From: Trichococcus shcherbakoviae
GTDB lineage: Bacteria; Bacillota; Bacilli; Lactobacillales; Aerococcaceae
NCBI RefSeq assembly: GCF_963666195.1
Contig: NZ_OY762653.1
Span: 1,769,501-1,833,500 of the forward strand
Direction of reading: 5' to 3'
Length of the DNA: 64,000 nt
The notes under the pieces were generated by a model, which made no database searches, was not told the DNA's origin, and was given only the letters and a program-made list of their open reading frames with translations. Positions 25,791 through 35,439 of this stretch are shown here, in pieces. Made by a program: the position numbers and the translations under genes. How positions within the stretch are numbered: position 1 is the stretch's first letter; each line of letters starts with the position of its first letter.

Positions 25791-26095
25791 TCGTGGTTCC
25801 TCCTTCTTCATGCGGCAACGCGAACGCTGCCAACGGACATCAAGACAAACGAGTGTTGACCAAAAACCTATTTGAATGTGTACAAAATCAGAGTTTCTTT
25901 ATGAATTCAGTATATAACACGCCAAAAATTAAGCAAAATGATAACCATCAGATCAGCCTAAATATCGCTCATCTTCTTGTTGATCTGAACCATGCTCAAA
26001 CGGCCGGTGTGCTCCATCAGGATTCGTAATTGGCCATTCGATATGGTTCTTTGCGGATCTGCAAAAATTGGTCATATGCGTTGCGGGGGTCTGTC

Positions 26096-26195
26096 CTCCG
26101 GCGAAGCCGCGGTGGTCAGAGGTGATGATTTTTTTGGATCTCCTCCTCCGGCAGAGGGGCGCTCACCGGAGGAATAGGCCTTATACTCTCCGGAG
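26096..26195. repeat. CTCCGG-family palindrome array, degenerate copy
   Basis: CTCCGGCG at 26096 has lost its partner arm; CTCCGGCAG...CTCACCGGAG spans 26146-26171, exactly 50 bases later; a collapsed CTCCGGAG follows at 26188-26195. The order and spacing match the other copies of the family. Confidence 0.65.
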
Positions 26196-26337
26196 AAAAA
26201 CAACCTCGCCTCTATTTTGACTGTGAGTCTACAATAATTTGATTCCTTGTCTAACAATATTTACATTGTCCATCCAAAAGTGTTAGTATTAATAATGTAA
26301 CCGATACCGGCAAGATTCAAATGAATGGCAGCGGTTG

Positions 26338-26351
26338 CTGAAAGCTTTTGC
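26338..26351 (+). promoter_or_regulatory. Probable cre site ahead of the GH1 gene
   Basis: TGAAAGCTTTTGCA differs from the cre consensus at one defined base (T for G in the central CG). It lies about 65 bases ahead of the start codon and downstream of promoter-like TTGTCC/TAATAA elements near 26275-26305. Confidence 0.45.
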
Positions 26352-26393
26352 ATGAGCGAAAGCAATGAAACTGTATGCAACATTTTAGTATAA

Positions 26394-27845
<1,452 letters not shown>

Positions 27846-27894
27846 GGGCCAATTGGTTTGCTTGCTGACGCAAGCGGAAATTGCATAAGACACA

Positions 27895-27943
27895 AAAATA
27901 GCAGCAGTGAGGCATTTTTTGCCTCGCTGCTGCTATTTTTTGC
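27895..27943 (+). terminator. Terminator of the GH1 gene
   Basis: AAATAGCAGCAGTGAGGC and GCCTCGCTGCTGCTATTT pair around ATTTTTT and end in a T run. Confidence 0.9.
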
Positions 27944-27968
27944 GGCGTGCCCGCTGCCGGGTTGTCAC

Positions 27969-28125
27969 CTCCGGCGAGGGCCGGATCCCCGGAGTTCGCG
28001 GAGAAATCCGATCATTACCTCCGACGAGGGATTGCCCCCCGGAGATAACCGACTAATCCGACTGTCACCACCGGCGTAGACCCGCTCACCGGTGGTGACA
28101 ACCGAAACCGACCATCAAACTCCGG
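27969..28125. repeat. CTCCGG-family palindrome array with a strong third unit
   Basis: Units of 26 nt start at 27969, 28019 and 28069, an exact 50-nt period. Unit 3 has changed to an 11-bp perfect inverted repeat, GTCACCACCGG/CCGGTGGTGAC, with both arms altered together. A half unit CTCCGG at 28120-28125 closes the array. The spacers share AATCCGA/ACCGAC words. It lies between the GH1 terminator and the 3' end of maeR. Confidence 0.85.
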
Positions 28126-28139
28126 CCAAGCCACTCCAA

Positions 28140-28820
28140 TTATTTTTTCCGGTAAAACGCGGTCGGTCTTCCGACCGTTCCGTATTCCAGCCTCATTTCA
28201 ATGACCTGTTTGTCCTCCAGATAGCGCAGATATTTCCTGACCGATACATGCGACAGGTTCGCCAGACTGGTGATGTCGTTTACGGTGAAATCGCCTTTCT
28301 GTTGGTCGATGCAAGCCATGATCATGGCCAGCGTCGAAGGGGTCAGCCCCTTGTCGATGGCGTCGTCGTCCTTCTCATCCGGTTGCTTATCCAGCGAGTG
28401 GAGCTGGTCCAATTGTTTTTGTGTGACCGGATTGCGGGAATGCAGCAGCTCCTGGCGCTGCACGAAAGCTTCGATGCTCTTCTCGAAGCGTTTGAACTGG
28501 AACGGCTTGAGGATGTAGTCGACGATGCCGCACTGCAGGCCGATCCGGATGGCTTCCTGTTCGCCGGCTGCCGTGATCATGATCAGCTCGGCCGGGTAAT
28601 CCCTTTTCCGCAGTGCCCGGATCAAATCCAATCCGCTTTTGCCCTGGATGTTGACGTCGACCAAAAGCAGGTCATAGGTATGCTTACTGGTCAAACGGAT
28701 GGCCTCCTCAAAGCTGCCGCAAGTCCCGGATACGATAAAGCCGGGTATTTTCTCCAGATAACGACGATTGATGGACAATACCATCGGATCGTCCTCCACA
28801 ATCAATACGTGATAGACCAT
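28140..28820 (-). CDS. maeR: CitB/DcuR-type response regulator of malate utilisation
   Basis: A 226-residue regulator. Residues 1-120 are a receiver domain with VEDDPM, the phosphorylated Asp in LLLVDVNI (about Asp54) and the lysine in LKPFQ; the C-terminus is the CitB-type winged helix (DFTVNDITSLANLSHVSVRKYLRYLE). It overlaps the kinase gene by one base (TGATG). The pair diverges from a malate-type transporter and malic enzyme, the same set as maeKR/maePE of Lactobacillus casei, so it should activate those genes when malate is present. The name rests on this arrangement and family. Confidence 0.85.
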   Translation of the reverse strand: MVYHVLIVEDDPMVLSINRRYLEKIPGFIVSGTCGSFEEAIRLTSKHTYDLLLVDVNIQGKSGLDLIRALRKRDYPAELIMITAAGEQEAIRIGLQCGIVDYILKPFQFKRFEKSIEAFVQRQELLHSRNPVTQKQLDQLHSLDKQPDEKDDDAIDKGLTPSTLAMIMACIDQQKGDFTVNDITSLANLSHVSVRKYLRYLEDKQVIEMRLEYGTVGRPTAFYRKK

Positions 28821-30382
28821 CAGTTCCCTTCCTTTCGGTACGCCGTCTTCAGAGAAATCTTGATCCGGCGGTCATTGCTTTCGATTTCCAGTTGTCCGTC
28901 CACTCTTTTCAGCAGTTGGGAAATGACGGGAGTGTGCAGTTCGTCCGTAATCCGCTCCTTCATGGCGGGCTCCAGCTGCAATTCGTAAACGGTCTCCAAC
29001 CGATCGTTCCAGAAGCCGAAATGGATCTGCAGGTCATCCGCCAATCTGTTTTCCAAAATGAATTGGTCCAGGAAACGGATGATGTTGATCCAGCATTGGA
29101 CAGCCGTATGATCGGTGGTCGGCGGCACATCCGGGTAGACTTCAATCATGAACGGATAGTTCTGCTCCGTGAATTTGCTGCGTTCGCCGATCAGGAAGCC
29201 GGCGATGACCGGATTTTTGACCAGGAAAATCATGCGGTGCGAAAATTCCTGCTCCGGTTCGAGTATTTTGCCTAAGTAGTCGTTCAATTCCTCATATTCC
29301 TCCAAGTCCGCCAAGCCGTAGATGACATGCAGCTTGTTCAGGAAATCATGCGATTGCGTCTGCAGGGTGGTGGTGTAGGTGGCCGCGTTGAACAGCTGAT
29401 CCGTCAGCAGATAGAGCTCCGTGGCATCACGCATCAGGATGATTTGGCCGATGACCTTCTTGGCGACGGTGATCGGGGCTGTCGAAAGCAAGTAGTCCAC
29501 GCCGTCCTGATGATAGATCCGGTCAGTCGTTTTGTCTTTCCCGGCCAACAGCTGCAAGTCCTGCGCTACAGGCAAAAGCGATTGGATGGGCAGGCCAACG
29601 ATGGCCTGCCCATCCAACTCGTCCCGTTGGAACAGTTTTTTGGCCTCCAGATTGGACAGGACGACCCGGTTGTCCTTGTCGGTGACGAGGATGGCGTCTT
29701 TCGTGTTCTCCAGCATCGCATTGCGTTCTTCCAATAATCGGGCTATTTCGATTGGCTCCAGATTGTACATTTGGTTTTTCAGCTGGAATGCAGTGAAGAT
29801 CGCGGCGGCAGCTCCGAACAGCAGGCTGACCGCGAAACTAACAGAGAAGGGCTGCATCGTTTTCTTGGCGATCGAAGCGAGCGTTGTTGTCTTGATGCCG
29901 ATCGCGACGACGCCGATTTCCACGTTTTCAGCATTGAAGACAGGGACGAAGGCGCGCAGCGATTGCCCCAACGTACCTTGCGCAATCGAAGTTGTCTCCT
30001 GGCCCGAAAGCGCGTCCTCTTCATCGCCGCCCTGGAAGGGGGCATTGATCTTTTCCGGATCGGGATGGGTGAGGCGGATGCGGTCCATCGTCATGACCAC
30101 GACGAAGTCCAGCTGATAGGTTTCGGTTATCTGATTGGCATAGGTTTGCACTTCCGGATTGGTGGCGCCGTTGCTCAGCGTTTGGATCACCAACGGCTGC
30201 GCGGCCACGATTTCGGCGATGGACAGGAGCTGTTCTTCTTCCTGCGTCTGCGTCGCTTCATAGATGCGGTTCGTCAGCGAGAGGTAGAGGACGCTGACTG
30301 TCAGTGCCACCGTGATCAATACCATGAAGGTCAACTTCACCCATAAGCGCTGATTTTTCCATTTTTGCTTCAGTTTGATCAT
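28820..30382 (-). CDS. maeK: CitA/DcuS-type sensor kinase with atypical ATP-binding domain
   Basis: A 520-residue membrane sensor: helix 1 (LTFMVLITVALTVSVLYLSL), an extracellular PDC/sCache domain (about 40-175) that should bind malate, helix 2 (VSFAVSLLFGAAAAIFTAF), a PAS domain (about 220-320) and the histidine box QSHDFLNKLHVIYGLADL. The C-terminal 120 residues align in length with an ATPase domain, but no DxGxG (G1) or GxGxG (G2) motif can be seen, and the N-box is only NIIRFLD. CitA-family kinases normally have all three, so autophosphorylation is uncertain. Transcribed with maeR. ATG 30382 has AAGGGAAC ahead of it. Confidence 0.82.
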   Translation of the reverse strand: MIKLKQKWKNQRLWVKLTFMVLITVALTVSVLYLSLTNRIYEATQTQEEEQLLSIAEIVAAQPLVIQTLSNGATNPEVQTYANQITETYQLDFVVVMTMDRIRLTHPDPEKINAPFQGGDEEDALSGQETTSIAQGTLGQSLRAFVPVFNAENVEIGVVAIGIKTTTLASIAKKTMQPFSVSFAVSLLFGAAAAIFTAFQLKNQMYNLEPIEIARLLEERNAMLENTKDAILVTDKDNRVVLSNLEAKKLFQRDELDGQAIVGLPIQSLLPVAQDLQLLAGKDKTTDRIYHQDGVDYLLSTAPITVAKKVIGQIILMRDATELYLLTDQLFNAATYTTTLQTQSHDFLNKLHVIYGLADLEEYEELNDYLGKILEPEQEFSHRMIFLVKNPVIAGFLIGERSKFTEQNYPFMIEVYPDVPPTTDHTAVQCWINIIRFLDQFILENRLADDLQIHFGFWNDRLETVYELQLEPAMKERITDELHTPVISQLLKRVDGQLEIESNDRRIKISLKTAYRKEGN

Positions 30383-30448
30383 TCTTCCATGTTCCCTTCC
30401 TATTGCACAGTCATTATACCAAATGGAAAGTAGGCGTTCTCAATTTAA

Positions 30449-30502
30449 TTAATTGAATAACGCTTAAATTAATTAAATAATCTATTTTAAATCTGTAAGC
30501 GG
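30449..30502. promoter_or_regulatory. Candidate MaeR binding region between maeK and maeP
   Basis: The divergent intergenic space holds AT-rich direct/inverted repeats: TTTAATTAATTGAAT, TTAAATTAATTAAAT and TATTTTAAAT within about 54 bases. They resemble the TTATTWAA direct repeats described for L. casei MaeR. No other stretch near here is so AT-rich. Confidence 0.5.
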
Positions 30503-30523
30503 TAGCATAATGAAACCAGGTTA

Positions 30524-30538
30524 AAGAAAGCGCTTTAT
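30524..30538 (+). promoter_or_regulatory. Weak cre-like palindrome ahead of maeP
   Basis: AAGAAAGCGCTTTAT is a good palindrome with AAAGCGCTTT at its centre, but misses two defined positions of the cre consensus. It lies about 35 bases before the start codon. Confidence 0.35.
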
Positions 30539-30571
30539 GAATTGCGGTTAATCAAAAGGAGGAGAAGGAAA

Positions 30572-31915
30572 GTGAGAGACACGACAAAAGAATTGGAGCT
30601 TGAACAGCTCCCGGGCATTTCCGAGTTGACGGTTTTCGACAGATTTAAAAATGCGAAGGTAGGCGCGATTCCGTTGCCGACTTATCTCGTGATGTCAGCC
30701 ATTATAATAGCTTCTGCTTATCTGGGCGAGTTGCCCGTCAACATGCTGGGCGGTTTCGCAGTCATCTTGAGTTTGGGTTGGCTTCTGGGTGGAATCGGTG
30801 CTAGCATCCCGGGATTGAAAAATTTCGGGGGATCGGCCATCCTGTCGCTGATGGTGCCATCGATCATGGTATTCATGAATGTATTCAACCAAAATACGCT
30901 GGATGCAGCGAACATGCTGATGAGGGAAGCGAACTTCCTGTATTTCTACATCGCCTGTCTTGTCTGCGGAAGTATCCTGGGGATGCACCGCAAGATTCTG
31001 GTGCAAGGCTTGATTCGGATGATCATTCCGATGGCAGTGGCGATGATCGCTGCTTTGATCGTCGGAACTTCAGTTGGAACTTTGTTGGGATTGGGTTTTG
31101 AGCATACGCTCTTCTACATCGTGACACCGATCATCGCCGGCGGAATCGGCGAAGGCATCCTGCCGTTATCGTTAGGCTACAGCGCCATCACCGGTATCCC
31201 GAGTGGGGAATTGGTTGGACAATTGATTCCAGCAACCATCATCGGTAACTTCTTTGCGATCATCTGCTCCGGTATTTTGAATCGCCTAGGCGAAAAATAT
31301 CCGGAGAAAAGCGGCAAGGGCCAATTGATCAAATTCGGCGGCGACGACGATATGGCTGATGCCATGCAGGAAGACAAGAGCCCGCTGGACATCAAATTGA
31401 TGGGCGCCGGCGTATTGACGGCCTGCACACTCTTCATCGCAGGCGGACTTTTGGAAAGACTTACGGGCTTCCCGGGACCGGTCCTGATGATCCTTATCGC
31501 TGCAACCATCAAATATTTGAGCCTGTTGCCTAAAGATGTCGAAAAAGGCTCGAAACAGCTGTACAAATTCGTTTCAGGCAACTTCACTTTCCCGTTGATG
31601 GTCGGCTTGGGCTTATTGTACATCCCGCTCAAAGACGTCGTCGGCATGCTTTCTTGGCAGTATTTCGTGGTTGTGATCTCAGTCGTGTTGACCGTAGTCC
31701 TGACCGGTTTCTTCGTCGGTGGAAAAATGAACATGAACCCGATCGAAGCAGCCATCGTAACGGCTTGCCAAAGCGGCATGGGCGGAACCGGGGATGTCGC
31801 CATCCTATCTGCTTCCAACCGCATGAACCTGATGCCATTTGCCCAAGTAGCCACACGTTTGGGTGGAGCCATCACCGTCATTTCCATGACATCCTTACTG
31901 CGTTTCCTGTTCTAA
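30572..31915 (+). CDS. maeP: 2-hydroxycarboxylate transporter (malate/citrate type)
   Basis: A 447-residue permease of the 2HCT family with about eleven helices. The family marks are visible: GGIGEGILPLSLGYSAITG (first GGxG loop) and CQSGMGGTGDVAILSASNRMNLMPFAQ (second loop with the substrate arginine). Such proteins import malate or citrate with sodium or protons or exchange it for lactate. GTG 30572 is chosen because AAAGGAGG (30555-30562) lies nine bases ahead; the ten residues upstream are arginine-rich and not part of the family. With malic enzyme downstream and maeKR divergent, malate uptake is the likely role. Confidence 0.88.
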   Translation: MRDTTKELELEQLPGISELTVFDRFKNAKVGAIPLPTYLVMSAIIIASAYLGELPVNMLGGFAVILSLGWLLGGIGASIPGLKNFGGSAILSLMVPSIMVFMNVFNQNTLDAANMLMREANFLYFYIACLVCGSILGMHRKILVQGLIRMIIPMAVAMIAALIVGTSVGTLLGLGFEHTLFYIVTPIIAGGIGEGILPLSLGYSAITGIPSGELVGQLIPATIIGNFFAIICSGILNRLGEKYPEKSGKGQLIKFGGDDDMADAMQEDKSPLDIKLMGAGVLTACTLFIAGGLLERLTGFPGPVLMILIAATIKYLSLLPKDVEKGSKQLYKFVSGNFTFPLMVGLGLLYIPLKDVVGMLSWQYFVVVISVVLTVVLTGFFVGGKMNMNPIEAAIVTACQSGMGGTGDVAILSASNRMNLMPFAQVATRLGGAITVISMTSLLRFLF

Positions 31916-31959
31916 CAACATAAAAAAACTAAAACGAGAAGAAAGAGAGAGTGTTCATT

Positions 31960-33132
31960 ATGACAAATGTAAATGAAAAAGCATTGGCTATCAGCAAAAA
32001 ATTCGGCGGTAAATTGGAGGTCATCTCAAAAGTGCCGATCGAAACAATGGAAGATCTGAGCATCGCCTATACACCGGGCGTCGCAGCTGTCTGCATGGAA
32101 ATCGCGAACAACAAAGAATCCGTCTATACTTATACCACTAAAAAGAATCTGGTTGCCGTCGTAACCGACGGATCAGCCGTCCTGGGCTTGGGCAATATCG
32201 GACCGGAAGCAGCCATTCCGGTTATGGAAGGCAAAGCGGCCTTGTTCAAACGCTTCGGGAATGTGGATGCCGTTCCTATTTCCTTGAATACGCAGGATGT
32301 TGAAGAAATCATCTCGCACGTTGCTGCCATCGCACCTTCTTTCGGCGGGATCAACCTGGAAGACATCAGCGCGCCTCGCTGCTTCGAAATCGAACGCCGT
32401 TTGAAAGAGATGTTGGACATTCCGGTCTTCCATGATGACCAACACGGGACCGCGATCATTGTTCTGGCTGCCCTTTACAATTCCTTGCGCCTGACAGGCA
32501 AAAAAATCGATGAGATTCAAGTGGTCGTCAATGGCGGCGGTGCTGCAGGGATCGCCATCAGCCAAATGTTCCTTTCAGCGGGCATCAAGAACCTGATGGT
32601 CGTGGACCGCACCGGCATCATTTCCGAAACCGATCCTGAATTGGCCGAACGCCATGTGGAAATTTCAAAAGTGACTAACCGCAGTTTCAGAACCGGCACT
32701 TTGGAGGATGCAGTGGTCGGAATGGACGTATTCGTCGGCGTATCCGCGCCAGGCGTCCTGAAGAAGGAATGGATCGCAACCATGAACGAAAAACCGGTCA
32801 TCTTCGCGATGGCGAACCCGACACCGGAAATCTTCCCGGATGAAGCAAAAGCAGGCGGCGCCTATATCGTCGGCACCGGTCGCAGCGACTTCCCGAACCA
32901 GATCAACAATGTGCTCGCATTCCCGGGGATCTTCCGCGGAGCCTTGGACGCAAGAGCTAAAGACATCACGATCGAAATGCAGCTTGCTGCAGCGCGCGGC
33001 ATCGCCAGCATCGTCAGCGATGAGGAACTGAACGTCGACTATATCATGCCGGATGTCTTCACTCCGGGCGTAGCGGACATCGTAGCCGCCAGCGTTATGA
33101 ATGCAGTAAAGAAAGAGGAAGTACTTGTTTAA
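31960..33132 (+). CDS. maeE: NAD-dependent malic enzyme (oxaloacetate-decarboxylating)
   Basis: A 390-residue cytoplasmic enzyme converting malate to pyruvate, CO2 and NADH. The N-terminal half has SIAYTPGVAAVC (catalytic Tyr), VTDGSAVLGLGNIGPEAAIPVMEGK and the metal site DISAPRCFEIER/FHDDQHGTA; the C-terminal half is the NAD domain (VVVNGGGAAGIAI, FAMANPTPEIFPDEA). Start ATG 31960 is preferred over GTG 31951. It lies 44 bases behind maeP and is co-transcribed. In lactobacilli this pathway lets cells grow on malate, unlike the malolactic route. Confidence 0.93.
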   Translation: MTNVNEKALAISKKFGGKLEVISKVPIETMEDLSIAYTPGVAAVCMEIANNKESVYTYTTKKNLVAVVTDGSAVLGLGNIGPEAAIPVMEGKAALFKRFGNVDAVPISLNTQDVEEIISHVAAIAPSFGGINLEDISAPRCFEIERRLKEMLDIPVFHDDQHGTAIIVLAALYNSLRLTGKKIDEIQVVVNGGGAAGIAISQMFLSAGIKNLMVVDRTGIISETDPELAERHVEISKVTNRSFRTGTLEDAVVGMDVFVGVSAPGVLKKEWIATMNEKPVIFAMANPTPEIFPDEAKAGGAYIVGTGRSDFPNQINNVLAFPGIFRGALDARAKDITIEMQLAAARGIASIVSDEELNVDYIMPDVFTPGVADIVAASVMNAVKKEEVLV

Positions 33133-33146
33133 AAAGTAGAGAACGA

Positions 33147-33182
33147 AGAAGCTGCCTCCAGAGTGAGGCAGCTTCTTCTTCT
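33147..33182 (+). terminator. Terminator of maePE
   Basis: AAGAAGCTGCCTC and GAGGCAGCTTCTT form a 13-bp stem around CAGAGT, followed by a short T/C run. Confidence 0.85.
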
Positions 33183-33387
33183 GCGTCCGCCGGTGAAGGA
33201 GTTAAAATCCGACAATCTAATTGCGCACGGTCCAACAGATTCTTGTTTCGTCTGTCTGATTTGTCGGAAAAGTGTTTTTCCTTTGGTTTTCATGTCCCTA
33301 TCATATATACAAAAAAACGTCTATTCTGATATGGTTGAGTCAACAATATTCTTTTTTGGGAAAAATCAAAAAAATGGAGGCATGAAC

Positions 33388-34071
33388 ATGAGCGAAAACA
33401 AGCAAAGAATGGGCTTCAGAATCTACAAGGACATCCCCAGACCGACACCGGACCTGCTGGAAAGACTGAACAAATTCACCGTGCCGGAACTGTGCGACGG
33501 GATGGACGTCTTCCGCGCAATGGATTACCAGATCAAGCCAATGGTGACGACGCAAAAAATTATCGGGCCTGCTGTCACGCTGCAGTTGCTGCTCGGCGAC
33601 AGCCTGATTGTACCGAAAGCTTTGGAGGTAGCGCAACCGGGTGACATCATCGTCATCGATGCGAAAGGTAGCTGCAATAATGGCGTTTGGGGCGACAACC
33701 GCAGCCGGGTGGCCAAGGCGATTGGTTTAGCCGGTGTCGTAATCGACGGTGCCTTCCGCGATATCGAAGAAAATGAAGCACTCGGCTTCCCGATTTATGC
33801 CCGGGCGAACACCTGCGGCAGAAGCACTAGGGGCGCGAAGGGGGAAGTCAATGTACCGATTTCCTGTGGCGGCGTGTCGGTGCGCCCCGGGGACATCATC
33901 GTCGGGGACCGTAATGGGGTCGTCGTGATTCCGTTGGAGCATGCCGAGGAAATCATCCAAGCAGCCCAAGAGCAAGTGGATAAGATGGAGGCGCAAATTG
34001 CGAAATTCGAAGCGACCGGTCAGATCGTCCCGGACAGCCTGGAAAAGGAATTGAAAAGATTAGGCTATTAA
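33388..34071 (+). CDS. RraA-like protein (HMG aldolase / oxaloacetate decarboxylase family)
   Basis: A 227-residue cytoplasmic protein of the RraA fold. GDIIVIDAKGSCNNGVWGDNRSRVAK and VVIDGAFRDIEE contain the Gly-Asp and Arg-Asp residues that hold Mg2+ and pyruvate enolate in 4-hydroxy-4-methyl-2-oxoglutarate aldolases, which also decarboxylate oxaloacetate. True RraA ribonuclease inhibitors are shorter, so an enzyme is more likely. ATG 33388 is chosen over 33382 because TGGAGG (33375-33380) is seven bases ahead. It follows the maePE terminator with its own promoter (TTGGTT/TATACA near 33287-33315). A link to C4-acid metabolism is an inference from place. Confidence 0.8.
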   Translation: MSENKQRMGFRIYKDIPRPTPDLLERLNKFTVPELCDGMDVFRAMDYQIKPMVTTQKIIGPAVTLQLLLGDSLIVPKALEVAQPGDIIVIDAKGSCNNGVWGDNRSRVAKAIGLAGVVIDGAFRDIEENEALGFPIYARANTCGRSTRGAKGEVNVPISCGGVSVRPGDIIVGDRNGVVVIPLEHAEEIIQAAQEQVDKMEAQIAKFEATGQIVPDSLEKELKRLGY

Positions 34072-34099
34072 AAGCGGAAAAAATTCAATCAAAGAAGAC

Positions 34100-34136
34100 A
34101 AAACCACCTGTGCAGGGAGCACAGGTGGTTTTGATT
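34100..34136. terminator. Bidirectional terminator between the RraA-like gene and xylR
   Basis: AAAACCACCTGTGC and GCACAGGTGGTTTT pair around AGGGA. The two genes converge here. Confidence 0.88.
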
Positions 34137-35294
34137 TTACCAGTCTTTATTCATTTTCAGGTTCTGGATGTTCAGGAAGTTCTGCGTGGACTTGGCCACA
34201 CCCCCGAACAAGGTCGCTTTTCGCTTGAGCGAGCTGCTGACAACACTGGTATCGCACGATAATTTACTTTTGAGATCCCCCTTTAGGATGCTGATCAACT
34301 CAGGGATTTGCGAATAAATGGAGCTGTTGATCACCACTAGATCGGGTTCATAGATCACCGCCAGGTTATTGACGGCGATGCTCAAATAATGCGCATTGGT
34401 CCGAAGTGTTTTTTGGACAACAGGATCGCCTTTTTTGTAGCGTTCGATCACCACGGACGAATTGAGGTCAGGCAACGCAAGCATCTGTTCCAATTCGCTG
34501 TAGATGGCCTGATGGGATGCGTACTGTTCGAGGCAACCGTCATTGCCGCAAGGACACTTTCGGCCATCGGGGTAGAGGATGCTGTGGCCAATTTCACCGG
34601 CTATACCTTTTTTCCCGGTCCTCAGTTTCCCATTTTCGACAATTCCGGCTCCGATGCCCGTATGGATGCTCAGGCTGACGACGCTGTCCGAAATGGATCC
34701 AAAAGTATATTCACCGAGCGCCGCCAGATTCGCTTCATTTTCCAAATATACATAAAAGGGATAAATTTCTTCTAATTGTACCTTCAGATTGCTCTGCAAA
34801 GTATAGTTGGGTGTAAAGATGATTTCTTCCTGAGTGACGAGTCCGTGGATCGCAACGCAGAGTCCCGTGATGCCGTGAGGCGTTTCCACCGCATGTTGCG
34901 TCAATTTTTCAACCATTTCCGTGATATAGGCGAGGACATTGTCGGAAGAAACTTTGATACCTCTGATTTCGGACTCATAAAGGATCTTTCCATCAATGTA
35001 GGCGATGAGCCCTTCTACATAATTAGGTGCAACATCCAAGGAAAGGGTAAGCGCAGCTTTTCCATTAAAAGTGAGCATGATGGGCTTCCGGCCGCCAATT
35101 CGTGCGGCATCGCCAATCCGGTCCTCATGGATCAACTCGTCATCCAACAGTTTCTTAATGATCGAGGATACCGAAGCCTTATTCAGACCGGCAAGCACGG
35201 ATAATTCAGCGCGGGAAATTTCTTTCTGGCTGATGATGGCATTCAAAATGGTCGCCTCATTGTTTTCGCGGATTGTATATTTGCTATGAATCAA
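34137..35294 (-). CDS. xylR: XylR, ROK-family xylose repressor
   Basis: A 385-residue repressor. The N-terminal winged helix reads SQKEISRAELSVLAGLNKASVSSIIKKLL; the ROK sugar domain follows with GIGAGIVENGKL and the zinc motif CPCGNDGCLEQYAS. It should bind the operator in front of xylA and leave it when xylose binds. I start it at TTG 35294: AAGGAG lies eight bases ahead, whereas GTG 35303 overlaps that site. It diverges from xylA, the usual arrangement. Confidence 0.92.
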   Translation of the reverse strand: MIHSKYTIRENNEATILNAIISQKEISRAELSVLAGLNKASVSSIIKKLLDDELIHEDRIGDAARIGGRKPIMLTFNGKAALTLSLDVAPNYVEGLIAYIDGKILYESEIRGIKVSSDNVLAYITEMVEKLTQHAVETPHGITGLCVAIHGLVTQEEIIFTPNYTLQSNLKVQLEEIYPFYVYLENEANLAALGEYTFGSISDSVVSLSIHTGIGAGIVENGKLRTGKKGIAGEIGHSILYPDGRKCPCGNDGCLEQYASHQAIYSELEQMLALPDLNSSVVIERYKKGDPVVQKTLRTNAHYLSIAVNNLAVIYEPDLVVINSSIYSQIPELISILKGDLKSKLSCDTSVVSSSLKRKATLFGGVAKSTQNFLNIQNLKMNKDW

Positions 35295-35336
35295 TAAAAC
35301 CACTCCTTCTTCCTTCGTTATCTATCATATATCTTC

Positions 35337-35374
35337 TGAAAGCGCTTGACAACAAAAAAATAATCGTTTATATT
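35337..35374 (+). promoter_or_regulatory. xylA promoter with overlapping cre-like site
   Basis: TTGACA (35346-35351) and TATATT (35369-35374) are 17 bases apart. TGAAAGCGCTTGACA at 35337-35351 is a near match to cre and covers the -35 element. Confidence 0.7.
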
Positions 35375-35384
35375 ATGTTCATGA

Positions 35385-35403
35385 GTTAGTTGAGCGAACT
35401 AAC
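35385..35403. promoter_or_regulatory. XylR operator
   Basis: GTTAGTTGAGCGAACTAAC is a 7-bp inverted repeat around a 5-bp centre. GTTAGT half sites are those of Firmicutes XylR. It begins about ten bases behind the xylA -10 element, so a bound repressor would block transcription of xylA. Confidence 0.85.
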
Positions 35404-35439
35404 CCAAAGACAAGATAACATTTTTGAGGAGGAAAAGAA

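Noticed and set aside
25955-26080. Reverse-strand scrap reading RILMEHTGRLSMVQINKKM
   Set aside because: It looks protein-like, but another frame over the same bases looks equally plausible and no family was recognised, so no gene or pseudogene is called.
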